Made by a program: the position numbers and the translations under genes. Below are positions 8,080-16,884 of a DNA stretch of 64,000 nt, piece by piece. Within the stretch, counting starts at the first letter, position 1. Every line of letters begins with the position of its first letter. The notes beneath the pieces are model-generated. The model did not search any database. It was not told where the DNA came from and saw only the letters and a list, made by a program, of their open reading frames with translations. Source of the stretch: Paenibacillus sp. LHD-117 (lineage in GTDB: Bacteria > Bacillota > Bacilli > Paenibacillales > Paenibacillaceae); the NCBI RefSeq assembly GCF_030929555.1, contig NZ_JAVFVT010000044.1, positions 1 to 64,000 on the forward strand. Reading direction: 5' to 3'.

Positions 8080-8601
8080 TCATGAGAGATCGGAGCAGCA
8101 CTCCACTTTATGGGGTTCCTTCTTACAGTGCTTGATGGATTTTCGGATACATATTTTGAGGATTTCTTTCTCTATAAATTTCCAGGCTACAACTATTTCT
8201 GCTCCAGTGACGGGATTAGTTTGAATGCCGAAATTTGCCGGGCGGGCGAAGACGGTGCAGAGTACGGTCTTTCCGACAATTTCGAAGGCGTCTCCTACGT
8301 TGGCGTCATCGCGGTCAATGAAGCATTGAAACGGAATGTCGTCTTCTTTCTTGAAATTTTCCACTTCCGTTCCGTCCTGCAGAACGGCGGTGTATACGAT
8401 CGTTTTACGGACGACGCCGCAGATCGTCACCTTCTCCGGACATACTTCTTCGATTGCGGTGTCGATGACAATAAAATGAGTGACCGGAAATTCATTTGGA
8501 TTATCCGGGTTGAATTTTGCGGGCGGAACGAGCTGCGTCAGATGTTCGACCACGACTTGGCAGCAGGATTGAGGATTGGCAATAGGGCAGATACCATCCA
8601 T
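8080..8601 (-). CDS. Single-domain form of the shared spore-surface protein
   Basis: 173 residues that consist almost wholly of the C-terminal domain of its neighbours. Landmarks are CPIANPQSCCQVVVEHLTQL, CPEKVTICGVVRKTIVYT, IPFQCFIDRDDANVGD, TVLCTVFARPANFG and EILKICIRK, followed by a Cys-containing basic tail. The NFG segment is shared with the collagen-like protein but not the jelly-roll paralogues, so this gene is closer to the former. AAGGAGGA lies 9 nt before the ATG. It could be a structural subunit or adaptor that binds the same partner as the larger proteins (inference). Confidence 0.75.
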   Translation of the reverse strand: MDGICPIANPQSCCQVVVEHLTQLVPPAKFNPDNPNEFPVTHFIVIDTAIEEVCPEKVTICGVVRKTIVYTAVLQDGTEVENFKKEDDIPFQCFIDRDDANVGDAFEIVGKTVLCTVFARPANFGIQTNPVTGAEIVVAWKFIEKEILKICIRKSIKHCKKEPHKVECCSDLS

Positions 8602-8844
8602 TTTTTACTTCCTCCTTAGATTTAGGTTCTCTGCTGGAATCTAGTGAAAAGTAGGCAAGAGGACTATCTTGTATATATATTGGCGGGGAGCCGTATCGGT
8701 ATAGACAAGTGATGACGTTAAACAACTATTTTTGATTCCGATGAAGGCTGATATAGAAAGGCCGATGAATACGTACAAGCAAAGCTTGTCTGTGCGCAAT
8801 ATATTGATTCTGTAAGATATTAAATTGCGAGGAGGTGAAAAGAG

Positions 8845-9786
8845 ATGTCGCAAATTGTGAATCCCAGCTTTGAGACAGGCGACTTTACCGGTTGGAGCTT
8901 AACAGTTCCTTCGGGGGGTTCTGCAACGGTCGTTCCCACGTTCACTACGCCATTTTTTCCGTTTTTATCTTTTAACCCGGTCGAAGGCAATTTTTTCGCT
9001 TTGCTGAAGTCGGGTGACAGCACTTTAACGACAACGATCATCCAAACTTTTACGGCGACAGCAGGCCAGACTATTTCAGGGTATGCTTTCTTCCAATGCG
9101 AATTCCAGGGGCCGCCATCCGATGGTTCTGCTAGAGTGCAGCTCGTAGACGAGCAAAGCGCCACGGTCATTGCAACCCCATATCTTGCCGAGGTTCTTAC
9201 AACCGGGAGTACGGGTTGGGTTCAATGGGCTTATACGTTCACGACTTCCGGAACTTTTACGGTTCGCGCAAGGGTTAATGATGCCGGTTCTCTAAGTGAC
9301 AATTTCATGGGGCTGGACGCTCTTCAGCTATCTTGTCCTATTGCCAATCCGCAAACCTGCTGTCAAGCCGTCGTTGATCACCTTATTACATTGATTACGC
9401 CGCTTGCGCTGGACGCAACACCGGAGCCTGTACAGGAATTAACAGTCTCTGCAAATATCTTTGGCGTTTCTCCGGGGAAGGTTACCGTCCAAGGCACGAT
9501 TACGAAGAATCTTACGTACCAAGGCGTCATTGTCGATCCGGTTACGGGCGCAGTCACGATAGGAACAGTGGAGCTTGAAGAGCAGATTCCCTTCCGGTGC
9601 GCGATTGAGCGGGAGGACGCGAACGCGGGAGATCTGTTTCATGTCGTACCGAATGGCGCAGCCGTGCTCTCGTCGTTTTCGGGACCGCAAAACACAGGCG
9701 TCTTTCAAGGATTTAACGTTGCTTTTCAATGGTTTGAAGAAGATAACGTAATTGTATGTATCCGCAAAGGCCCTGTTCCAGTTTAA
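8845..9786 (+). CDS. Jelly-roll-like plus shared domain protein (paralogue 2, core Cys lost)
   Basis: 313 residues with the same two-part plan as 6670-7599: MSQIVNPSFETGDFTGW at the start, GLDALQLSCPIANPQTCCQ at the junction, then the shared C-domain. In the core, the CPEKV..CG pattern of the other copies has become SPGKVTVQG, and IPFQC is IPFRC. The VLCSLSVG-type segment has become VLSSFSG. Thus several Cys are replaced, while the CC at the junction is kept. AGGAGGTG lies about 7 nt before the ATG. The upstream region and terminator are also duplicated from the first copy. Confidence 0.75.
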   Translation: MSQIVNPSFETGDFTGWSLTVPSGGSATVVPTFTTPFFPFLSFNPVEGNFFALLKSGDSTLTTTIIQTFTATAGQTISGYAFFQCEFQGPPSDGSARVQLVDEQSATVIATPYLAEVLTTGSTGWVQWAYTFTTSGTFTVRARVNDAGSLSDNFMGLDALQLSCPIANPQTCCQAVVDHLITLITPLALDATPEPVQELTVSANIFGVSPGKVTVQGTITKNLTYQGVIVDPVTGAVTIGTVELEEQIPFRCAIEREDANAGDLFHVVPNGAAVLSSFSGPQNTGVFQGFNVAFQWFEEDNVIVCIRKGPVPV

Positions 9787-9824
9787 GCTGAAAGGAATAG
9801 AGGGGGTATAACACAAATAAAGGG

Positions 9825-9862
9825 ACAGCCTGCTTGGGTTTATTCGGCAGGCTGTTTATTTT
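9825..9862. terminator. Terminator shared by convergent genes
   Basis: ACAGCCTGC (9825-9833) and GCAGGCTGT (9847-9855) form the stem, followed by TTATTTTT. It closely matches the terminator at 8011-8046, including the loop. The convergent methyltransferase gene ends just beyond it. Confidence 0.85.
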
Positions 9863-9876
9863 TACAACAACGAAGC

Positions 9877-10767
9877 TTAGTCTCGCTTCCGTTTTTGGCT
9901 ATGCGAAGTTTTCGGCCACCGATAGGAAGGGACATGGTCCAGCATTGTATGGAAAATAACGCCCCATTCGCGTTCGTTTAATGCGTAAACCGGCTTATCC
10001 CGGTCGATCCCAAGGCTCGACGCCAAATGTTTCAATTGCGGAGGGGTAAAGACGGTACTGAACGCTCCGCCGAAAGGTAACTTCGGATTTCTTAGCCCAT
10101 ATTCAGCAAGACCCGTAAACAAAGCTCCAAAGCGGCATGGAACTTCAGGACATGCCTTTCTCCTTATCGATAATATGCAGCATTCCACCTTCGGAGGCGG
10201 CGAAAAATATCCCGGGGGGAGTGTCTGCACCAGTTCCATGTCATACCTCATCCTCCAGCTTAATAGCTGCGGATTCGTCACGACTGAAGAGGTAAACCGT
10301 TTGGCCGCTCCCTTCTCTAAAATGATGGCGGCTCGCTGTAGCGGGGTAGAAGGATCATCCAATAGCTTTCTCAGAATTGGAGTTGTAATCGAAAAAGGGA
10401 TATTCGATACGACGCAAAAGGGCTCTCTTGGAAGGTATCCCCGCATAAAATCGCCATGAACGATTTTAATATTAGATTCGCCTTCCACCTTGCCGATCAA
10501 TTTTTGAACATACGCGGCATCGTTCTCAAAAGCGATGACGATCCTCGCCTTCTCCGCCAAAGGCAGCGTGATCGCGCCGAGGCCGGCCCCTATTTCAATG
10601 ATGACGTCTTTTTTCGTAATTTTTGCCGTTTCGATCAAATCACGCACCGCGCGTTTGTTATGCAGGAAATGCTGACCGGAGAAGTTAGGGCTGCCTCCGC
10701 TTTTATTTGGATTCGTGCAGGAACTGTACCCGGCAACGACCGGCTTTTTATTCTTTTTACGCAACAC
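9877..10767 (-). CDS. Erm(D)-like 23S rRNA adenine N6-methyltransferase
   Basis: Predicted to methylate the macrolide-binding adenine of 23S rRNA, giving macrolide-lincosamide-streptogramin B resistance. Of 296 residues, PNFSGQHFLHNK near the N-terminus is the Erm opening motif. The SAM site is EIGAGLGAITLPLAEKA, the acidic loop VIAFEND, and the catalytic motif IV SNIPFSITTPIL (NIPF where many family members have NIPY). GYFSPPPKVECCILSI and LAEYGLRNPKLP are typical of the ErmD branch. Start is GTG 10767 or TTG 10764, with GAGGTG 5-8 nt upstream. A 10-codon leader ORF and a good promoter lie upstream. KsgA is a less likely alternative because of the leader and the ErmD-type C-terminus. Confidence 0.88.
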   Translation of the reverse strand: MLRKKNKKPVVAGYSSCTNPNKSGGSPNFSGQHFLHNKRAVRDLIETAKITKKDVIIEIGAGLGAITLPLAEKARIVIAFENDAAYVQKLIGKVEGESNIKIVHGDFMRGYLPREPFCVVSNIPFSITTPILRKLLDDPSTPLQRAAIILEKGAAKRFTSSVVTNPQLLSWRMRYDMELVQTLPPGYFSPPPKVECCILSIRRKACPEVPCRFGALFTGLAEYGLRNPKLPFGGAFSTVFTPPQLKHLASSLGIDRDKPVYALNEREWGVIFHTMLDHVPSYRWPKTSHSQKRKRD

Positions 10768-10873
10768 AAAAACACCTCATTCATTTGTTTAGGTAAATGA
10801 AAAAGGCGCACCACAAATAGACCCGATCACGCTTTCAAAAAAACGGATGAGTCAACCTGTACCGCACCTCTTT

Positions 10874-10903
10874 TTACCGTAAACGCATGTAATGGGTGAT
10901 CAA
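10874..10903 (-). CDS. Erm leader peptide, RLR-type (MITHYMRLR)
   Basis: A TTG at 10903, with AGGAGGT exactly 7 nt upstream, opens a 9-codon ORF followed by TAA. The product MITHYMRLR matches the ErmD leader (MTHSMRLR...) in its last residues. In ErmD-type systems the ribosome stalls at the Arg-Leu-Arg motif when a macrolide is bound, which opens the erm start site. Here the stop follows directly after the RLR. The leader lies about 110 nt upstream of the methyltransferase start. Confidence 0.75.
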   Translation of the reverse strand: MITHYMRLR

Positions 10904-10930
10904 ATAAAGCACCTCCTAAAAACTATTGCC

Positions 10931-10958
10931 ATTATAACAAATATGCCAACGATTTCAA
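10931..10958 (-). promoter_or_regulatory. Sigma-A promoter of the erm leader
   Basis: On the minus strand TTGAAA (10953-10958) and TATAAT (10931-10936) are separated by 16 bp. Transcription would begin near 10924, only a few bases before the AGGAGGT of the leader peptide, as is common in erm attenuators. Confidence 0.75.
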
Positions 10959-11020
10959 GTGCTGGATGACGGTGAGTCCTTTACTTTTATTTCGGTTTCT
11001 TAGGCTGAAGGTTTTGGCGT

Positions 11021-11068
11021 AAAAAGAAAAGCTGCTGCACCGGGTTGAACCGGGGCAGCAGCTTTTTT
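11021..11068. terminator. Bidirectional terminator of the 1862-residue protein gene
   Basis: AAAAGCTGCTGC (11027-11038) pairs perfectly with GCAGCAGCTTTT (11055-11066). T runs lie on both strands; on the minus strand TTTTCTTTTT follows the stem directly after the stop at 11075. Confidence 0.88.
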
Positions 11069-11074
11069 AAACAA

Positions 11075-14000
11075 TCAAATCGATTCTAGCAAATTGTGCA
11101 GAAGCTTCGCGCTTTGGGCGCGGGTGCCGAAGCCGTCCGGCTTAAACGCGCCGTCCGGATACCCCTGCATTAACCTGAGCGAATGGGCGTCGCCGATCGC
11201 TTCTTGCGCCCAATGCGGCACGTTGGCCGTGTCTGAGAATGGAGGCGCAGAGCCATCTCCTGCCGTCTTGCCCGTCGAATATTCGTAGGCGCGTACGATC
11301 ATCGCCGCCATCTCTTGGCGGGTAACTCCGGCATCCGGCTTGAACAGGTTGTCGCCGTATCCGGTGACGATGCCGGCATGCGCCGCAAGCTGGACTTCGG
11401 CCGCATACCAGGCATCGGTCGGTACGTCCGCGAATCGAATCGACGGGGATTCCGCCGTGCCCGCGAGGTTTAATGCCCGTACGAGCATAGCCGCGAACTC
11501 GGCGCGCGTCATGTTCCGCTTAGGGGAGAACAGCGTATCCGTGACGCCTTGCACGACGTGTTTGGCCGACAACTCCGTAATTTCGTCGATTGCCCAGTGG
11601 GAAGAGCCGACATCCATGAACGTTTTCTTATATTGAAGTAGAGCGTACTTGCTGAAATGGAATACGGTTCCCGTGATCCAGCCATCTTTCCATTCGCCGC
11701 CGACGTATTCAAGCTTGCCTGAATTCGAGATGTAATAGATGCCGGCGAGCCGTTTGTCGGTGTCCGGATTCGCTTGGAGCGAGATCGTTAGCGGGTGGTC
11801 GAATCGTTTAATCGTCTTCGGCTTTCCGTTCGGATCCGTGATGGTCAGATTGAAGTCAAGCATCATTCCCGAAAGTCCGATCTCCGCATTGTTTTCGTCC
11901 GCGGATTTGTCCAGCAGCTCCGCGGCTTGCTCGCTGCCTACTTGATCGATCGATAGCTCGATGAAGCTATCTTCCAGCCCATCGGCAGGCAACTCGTTGG
12001 CCAGCTCCTTCAGCCATTCCGAAGGAATCGTGATCCGTAAATTGCCCGATTCCACGATGACAGCGGAAGAACCGGCCAGCTCGGCCGCATGGCCCGGCAG
12101 GACAAGCTTCTCGAGCCTTACGTCCGTTCGAATAACAATATCCTCGCCGTCATCTGCATCCTCTAGCTGCTCCGGCAGCACTTCCAGTCGGCCCGAGTCC
12201 GGTGTCGGCGAAGGCGATGGGGTAGGTATAGGCGTCGGAGCAGGTGTCGACGTCGGCTCCGGCGCATCCTCTTTGACGATGCTAAAGCTGTCCACCAGCT
12301 CGCCTTCAACCGTTTTGGCGGTAATCGTGATCGTGTCTCCATCGATCTCAACCGACGTGAAGATGTTTTTGTCCTCATCGTACACGAACTCCTGCCAGTA
12401 CCGTTCCGTCAATGCGTAAAACTTCGGTCCCGTAGAACCGCCGATGACGTACCGCGTGCCTTCTCCTTCGCCGACGATTTCGCCGCCTTTCATCGGGTAG
12501 GTGCGAAGGTAAATATGGTCGTGTCCGTTCAGCACGAGATCGACCTCGTATTCGTCGAAAACCGGTACCCAGTACTGCTGCACGTTCGTGTTGGCGTAAA
12601 TGCTGCCGTATGGTCCCTGATGGAAGACAGCGACCTTCCACTTTTTATCCGTCGCGGCCAAGTCTTGTTTGAGCCATTCCGCCTGCTCCCGGAGCCCTTC
12701 TAACGAAGTATCCGAATTGAGCATGACGAAGTGGGTGTCGTCGTAATCGAACGAATACGTGCTGCCCATCGCGGCCTGCGGGCCGTTCTGCGGGTTGTTG
12801 AAGTGGGCCAAATAATCGCCCGTTCCGTTCGTGCCCGTTACTTCATGATTGCCGACCACGGTCTGCAGCGTATAGTCCAACAGGAGATCCTGCACGGCGC
12901 CGAACCACATGTTCCATTGCTCCTGTTCGTGCCCGTGGTCGACCAAGTCGCCCGCATGGATGAGTAAGTCGGCGTCCGGCGTATCGTTCACCGCTTTGCT
13001 CAACGCATCCCCCCATTGATCGAAGCCTGCCTGGTCGGTCGCTTGCGAATCGCCGAGGAACAGGAACTTCAGCGTATCGTCCGAAGCGGATGCGGAAGCC
13101 GTGCGGAACGATCCTTGCGCACTGACGTTGCCGTCGTCGTCGCCAACCCGGTAGACGTATTCCGTATTCGGCAATAGCCCCGCCACTTTAGCCTTGTGTA
13201 CGCGATACGTGCCATCGTTATTGGTCGTGTAGAGGCTGCTGGTTCCTTCCGTCCGCGTAATATTGTCCGCGCCGAAGTCCGTAAACTCCGCCTTCGGAGC
13301 CCATTCCACGATGGTCGCTGCCGTATTCGAATGCGTTTGCCAAGCGAACCTGCGCGAGGTCATCGCGTCTTCGCCGACGGACGCGCTTATATTGGTCGGA
13401 GTCGCCGTTCCGACCAGAGGTGCGACGACGAACGTCATGACCGGGCTGTACCCGGAATCCTTCTTCGCCTGCAGCAAATAAGAGCCTGCCGCAATCGCCG
13501 CATCGCTCGTCACGACGATGCCGTTCTCTCCCGACACCGCGCCGGCGATTTCGGAACCGTTCAATAGAAGCGTCGCGCCTTGAACCGGCACGCCGGCTTC
13601 GGTCACCGTAAAAGAAGCGGGGGAACCGATTGCCACGTCGGCATGGTTCCATAGCAGCTTCAACCGATTTTTTACCGTCGACTCCAGAGGGGCGCCGAAG
13701 AACGGCATTGGCGTGCCGTCGCCGTCAACCTTGACGATGGAGCCGGACTTGAACTGGATCGTATGATTGCGCGTCACTTCTTCGCCCTTGGCTTGCTCTA
13801 GTCCGATCGGTCCGATCGCATCGTTTTTCACGGTGTATCGGATACGGGCAAGTACGTCCGTGTCCGCAAGCGCGGCGGACTGAAGCGCCGAGAAGTCGAG
13901 GCGGACAAGCCCTTGCTCGGCCTGAACGGTCGCGACAAGCATCTCCTCCGTCAGCTTAGGTCCGCGAATGACCTCGAAGCCCTGCATAACGGCCGGGTCG

Positions 14001-16663
14001 AATTGATATTCCGCATGCCCGCCTACCAGCTTGGCGGCGGTTTCCGCCGTAATCGTCACATCGTAGGTTTCCCCGGCAAATACTTCGGTTGGCGTTTCGT
14101 ACAGAAACTGAGGCGATCCGAGATTGACGTTAAAATACCACTCTTTGATCGTCTGGTTACCGCTGAGGTCCCGAATGGCGATTTTGGCTTTGTGTCTGCC
14201 TTCGCTTAGCGGCTCGATCGGCGAGTACGAAATCGTGCCCTTCGGCGGATAGAGGCCGTGCTGAACGAGCTGATCGTCCACGTATACCCTGATTTTCTCC
14301 GGGTCGATCAACGTCGTCGCGGGATGCTGCATGGGATCGTAGCCATCGTCCTCGCCAACGGCGTTGATCGTGGGATGGGCGTTCTTCACGGTCGCGTTGC
14401 TCGCGGGCGAGATGTTTTTGATTATCGGAGGCACGATGTCCTCGGCTGTTGTTCCGTACACGGCGCGGATGTCGTCGATATAGAGCGCGCCGGCGTCCTT
14501 CTTCGAGTTGTTCGTCTCCATGTATCTCACCGGCATGTCGCTGGTGAAAGGAGGGGTTTTGCCAGCCGGCATCGTCGCTTCGACGTAACGCCAGCCCGTC
14601 CAGTTGATGCCGGTCGTCTGATCCGTGAAGTCGAGCGGAATGGCGGCGTTGTTGGCGTCGCGAAGCTGCATGCGAAGCCAATGTTTTTTGCCGTCGCCGT
14701 ATACCCACATGCTGATTTTTTGCGGATAACCTGGGATTTGCAAGCGGTCTGCCGTCGTTTTGGCCTGCAGATAGGCGCCCGAAGTACCCGTTTTGCCAGT
14801 AAAATCGTACGCCAGCTTCAGCGACGAAGCGCCTGAGCGAACGAAGTCGGGATTCGTTTCCTGTGTAATCGTAACGCTATTAAAAGCTGCTCCGGCAGAC
14901 ATATATTTGCCGAGTCCGTCTTCGAACCCCTCCATGACGATGGGAGGGAGGCCGACGCTGACGTTCATGGACGCTTCCAGATCGCCAAAGGAGGCGATGA
15001 TTCGCCCGGACTTGCCGTTGTCGCTTGTCGCCGTGAATACGCCGTTCGCGTCGACTGCTCCGATATCGCCTTCGACGCTCCACTCGAAGCTGGCGTTGTC
15101 GGCCTGAATGACTTGGCCGTTTCGTTTGGCAACGACCGAAAGCGTCTCCGATTTGCCGGATTCGTACGTTTTGGCTTCGTCGGGAAAACTTAACGCCGTT
15201 AACGTATCGACGACCTCGAGCTCGGCGGTGCCGGTCAGCCCGCTGCTTTCCGCGGTGATCGTTCCCGTACCGGCGCTCTCGCCGGCTATAAACGTGCCAT
15301 CGGCCTCAATCGTGCCAAGCGAAGAGTCGACCTGCCATGTCAACGTACCGCCGAAAGCAGCTGGATGGCCGTTCGCGTCAATTCCCTTCGCGCGGAACGG
15401 GAGGGAGGAACCGGCGAGCACGCGCTCCGCGCCGGGCTGAACGACAAGGCTTGCGGCCGTTCCGAGCTCCGGCATTTTGTTCACGAGCAGAAGCCCGTTG
15501 CCCGTCTTGCGCTCGCCGCCGTCCGACGGGCTGTTCATGACGCGGAACGCCGTTTCGCCCGGCATCCTGGCCGCGAAGGTGGAAGAGCCGCCGCCGTCAA
15601 GATTCATGGCGTTAACGACTCCGATATCGGCAAGCATCGCCGCAAGCTCTTCCGTCTCCGCGCCTTCGCTGAAGCCGGGCTGGCGGCCGTCGATTTCGAA
15701 GAGGACGATGGAGCCGTCCGCCTTCGTTCCGATCGCGGTCCGGGGATGGACGCCGGTTGGACCAATACCGTTTTGAACGACACCGTCTTTCACGAGCGGC
15801 CCCATGCCGCCTATGGCGACCTGGACGTCGCTCCATTCGCCGGCAAGCTCCACGTTTACTGTAAGCTCGTCGCCGGCTTTCAGGCCGGAGAGTATGGATC
15901 GCGCGCTGCCCGATGCGGACAAGACGGCTTGTCCCTCCGCAAGCGGAGCGTTGCCCTGACCCGTGCGAATTTCGACTACCCGAAGCTGCATAGGCGCGCC
16001 GGACTTCGGTTCGCCGCTCACGATATCGAGGAGCACTTCGTCGCCTTCGGCGGAAGTCATGGTCGAAGCGTAATAATCGAATGTATAAAGAACGAGTTGA
16101 TTGTCGCCGCGGTGACGGTTAATGTGCGTAAGCGGAGCAGCCGTTCCGTTCACCGTTACGGTCTTCGTCAAGGAAGGCGTGCCGTAGATCGACGTACCGT
16201 CGGCCTTCAAGCCGAATGCGTAAGAACTCGTCGAGCTGTTCAGAATCCGTCCCTCTCCGATGAATAAGCCGTTCGGCACGCCGGTCGCGTTGCCGCTAAT
16301 CTCGTAAAAGTCGCCGTTAATGCCGGCGATGACGCGGTTGCCCGGGGCGTCGGCATAAGCGGCCATTTGCGTGACGCCCTCCATGCCGCGAACCTTGCCG
16401 GATTTCGTGCCGGCTACCAAACCGAGGTTCGGGTTTTTCGGGTCGAACTCCACGAAATGTGCTTTCTGGCTACCTCTTGGTGTCTGCATGTCATACCAAG
16501 TGTAGGTTGCTCCCGGAGCAAGCTCCGATTGCCGCTGATCGACTACCGTGCCGAACGTGACGCTCGGCGGATCCATCGAACCGGCGGTGACGGACGGCGC
16601 CAGCAGCGATAGCAGCATCATGATGGCAAGAATCAGGCTGGCGGCTCGTTGTCGTTTTTTCAT
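11075..16663 (-). CDS. SLH-anchored phosphodiester glycosidase / metallophosphoesterase, 1862 aa
   Basis: A cell-surface multidomain enzyme. Signal peptide at 1-27. Residues about 75-395 look like the NAGPA/phosphodiester glycosidase fold (GINGDFYE, HPRTAIGTKADGSIVLFEID, NLDGGGSSTF). Two Ig-like domains follow to about 575, then a jelly-roll module (about 578-735), an Ig-like domain, and a cohesin-like domain (about 855-955). A purple-acid-phosphatase-type FN3 domain (about 1075-1190) precedes a calcineurin-like phosphatase (about 1195-1420) with FLGDSQ, HAGDLVDHG, GNHE and GHDH motifs. A Pro/Thr-rich linker lies near 1470. Three SLH repeats from about 1680 to the end bind the wall. AGGAGGA lies upstream of the ATG. 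It probably acts on phosphodiester-linked sugars or teichoic-type polymers (inference). Confidence 0.88.
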   Translation of the reverse strand: MKKRQRAASLILAIMMLLSLLAPSVTAGSMDPPSVTFGTVVDQRQSELAPGATYTWYDMQTPRGSQKAHFVEFDPKNPNLGLVAGTKSGKVRGMEGVTQMAAYADAPGNRVIAGINGDFYEISGNATGVPNGLFIGEGRILNSSTSSYAFGLKADGTSIYGTPSLTKTVTVNGTAAPLTHINRHRGDNQLVLYTFDYYASTMTSAEGDEVLLDIVSGEPKSGAPMQLRVVEIRTGQGNAPLAEGQAVLSASGSARSILSGLKAGDELTVNVELAGEWSDVQVAIGGMGPLVKDGVVQNGIGPTGVHPRTAIGTKADGSIVLFEIDGRQPGFSEGAETEELAAMLADIGVVNAMNLDGGGSSTFAARMPGETAFRVMNSPSDGGERKTGNGLLLVNKMPELGTAASLVVQPGAERVLAGSSLPFRAKGIDANGHPAAFGGTLTWQVDSSLGTIEADGTFIAGESAGTGTITAESSGLTGTAELEVVDTLTALSFPDEAKTYESGKSETLSVVAKRNGQVIQADNASFEWSVEGDIGAVDANGVFTATSDNGKSGRIIASFGDLEASMNVSVGLPPIVMEGFEDGLGKYMSAGAAFNSVTITQETNPDFVRSGASSLKLAYDFTGKTGTSGAYLQAKTTADRLQIPGYPQKISMWVYGDGKKHWLRMQLRDANNAAIPLDFTDQTTGINWTGWRYVEATMPAGKTPPFTSDMPVRYMETNNSKKDAGALYIDDIRAVYGTTAEDIVPPIIKNISPASNATVKNAHPTINAVGEDDGYDPMQHPATTLIDPEKIRVYVDDQLVQHGLYPPKGTISYSPIEPLSEGRHKAKIAIRDLSGNQTIKEWYFNVNLGSPQFLYETPTEVFAGETYDVTITAETAAKLVGGHAEYQFDPAVMQGFEVIRGPKLTEEMLVATVQAEQGLVRLDFSALQSAALADTDVLARIRYTVKNDAIGPIGLEQAKGEEVTRNHTIQFKSGSIVKVDGDGTPMPFFGAPLESTVKNRLKLLWNHADVAIGSPASFTVTEAGVPVQGATLLLNGSEIAGAVSGENGIVVTSDAAIAAGSYLLQAKKDSGYSPVMTFVVAPLVGTATPTNISASVGEDAMTSRRFAWQTHSNTAATIVEWAPKAEFTDFGADNITRTEGTSSLYTTNNDGTYRVHKAKVAGLLPNTEYVYRVGDDDGNVSAQGSFRTASASASDDTLKFLFLGDSQATDQAGFDQWGDALSKAVNDTPDADLLIHAGDLVDHGHEQEQWNMWFGAVQDLLLDYTLQTVVGNHEVTGTNGTGDYLAHFNNPQNGPQAAMGSTYSFDYDDTHFVMLNSDTSLEGLREQAEWLKQDLAATDKKWKVAVFHQGPYGSIYANTNVQQYWVPVFDEYEVDLVLNGHDHIYLRTYPMKGGEIVGEGEGTRYVIGGSTGPKFYALTERYWQEFVYDEDKNIFTSVEIDGDTITITAKTVEGELVDSFSIVKEDAPEPTSTPAPTPIPTPSPSPTPDSGRLEVLPEQLEDADDGEDIVIRTDVRLEKLVLPGHAAELAGSSAVIVESGNLRITIPSEWLKELANELPADGLEDSFIELSIDQVGSEQAAELLDKSADENNAEIGLSGMMLDFNLTITDPNGKPKTIKRFDHPLTISLQANPDTDKRLAGIYYISNSGKLEYVGGEWKDGWITGTVFHFSKYALLQYKKTFMDVGSSHWAIDEITELSAKHVVQGVTDTLFSPKRNMTRAEFAAMLVRALNLAGTAESPSIRFADVPTDAWYAAEVQLAAHAGIVTGYGDNLFKPDAGVTRQEMAAMIVRAYEYSTGKTAGDGSAPPFSDTANVPHWAQEAIGDAHSLRLMQGYPDGAFKPDGFGTRAQSAKLLHNLLESI

Positions 16664-16692
16664 TATTCCATTCCTCCTACTGTGTTTTTGTG

Positions 16693-16728
16693 CTCACCAA
16701 AGTGAGTATAAGTGAAATAATATTTCAC
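16693..16728. promoter_or_regulatory. Palindromic operator-like sites in a divergent intergenic region
   Basis: CTCAC-CAAA-GTGAG (16693-16706) is followed by a perfect palindrome GTGAAATA-A-TATTTCAC (16712-16728). An imperfect copy, TATGAAATAATATATTTTC, lies at about 16743. They sit between the divergent surface enzyme and transporter genes and may bind a regulator of either. Confidence 0.45.
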
Positions 16729-16829
16729 CAACAGTAGATTGTATGAAATAATATATTTTCTTAATACTAGCCGTCAACATTTATTTAATCTTAAAAAAAC
16801 AAACATCAACTCCTAATTAACTTCATTGT

Positions 16830-16856
16830 TTGACATGGCGATGTAGAGCATAATAA
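16830..16856 (+). promoter_or_regulatory. Possible promoter of the sugar transporter operon
   Basis: TTGACA (16830-16835) is followed by TAATAA (16851-16856) after 15 bp, slightly short of the ideal 17. It lies about 30 nt before the start codon of the binding-protein gene. Confidence 0.4.
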
Positions 16857-16884
16857 CCCCATAACCATTAAGGGGGATACACAA

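Noticed and set aside
9877..10767. KsgA (16S rRNA dimethyltransferase) instead of Erm
   Set aside because: The N-terminal PNFSGQHFLHNK, the ErmD-type C-terminus and the RLR leader peptide favour Erm.
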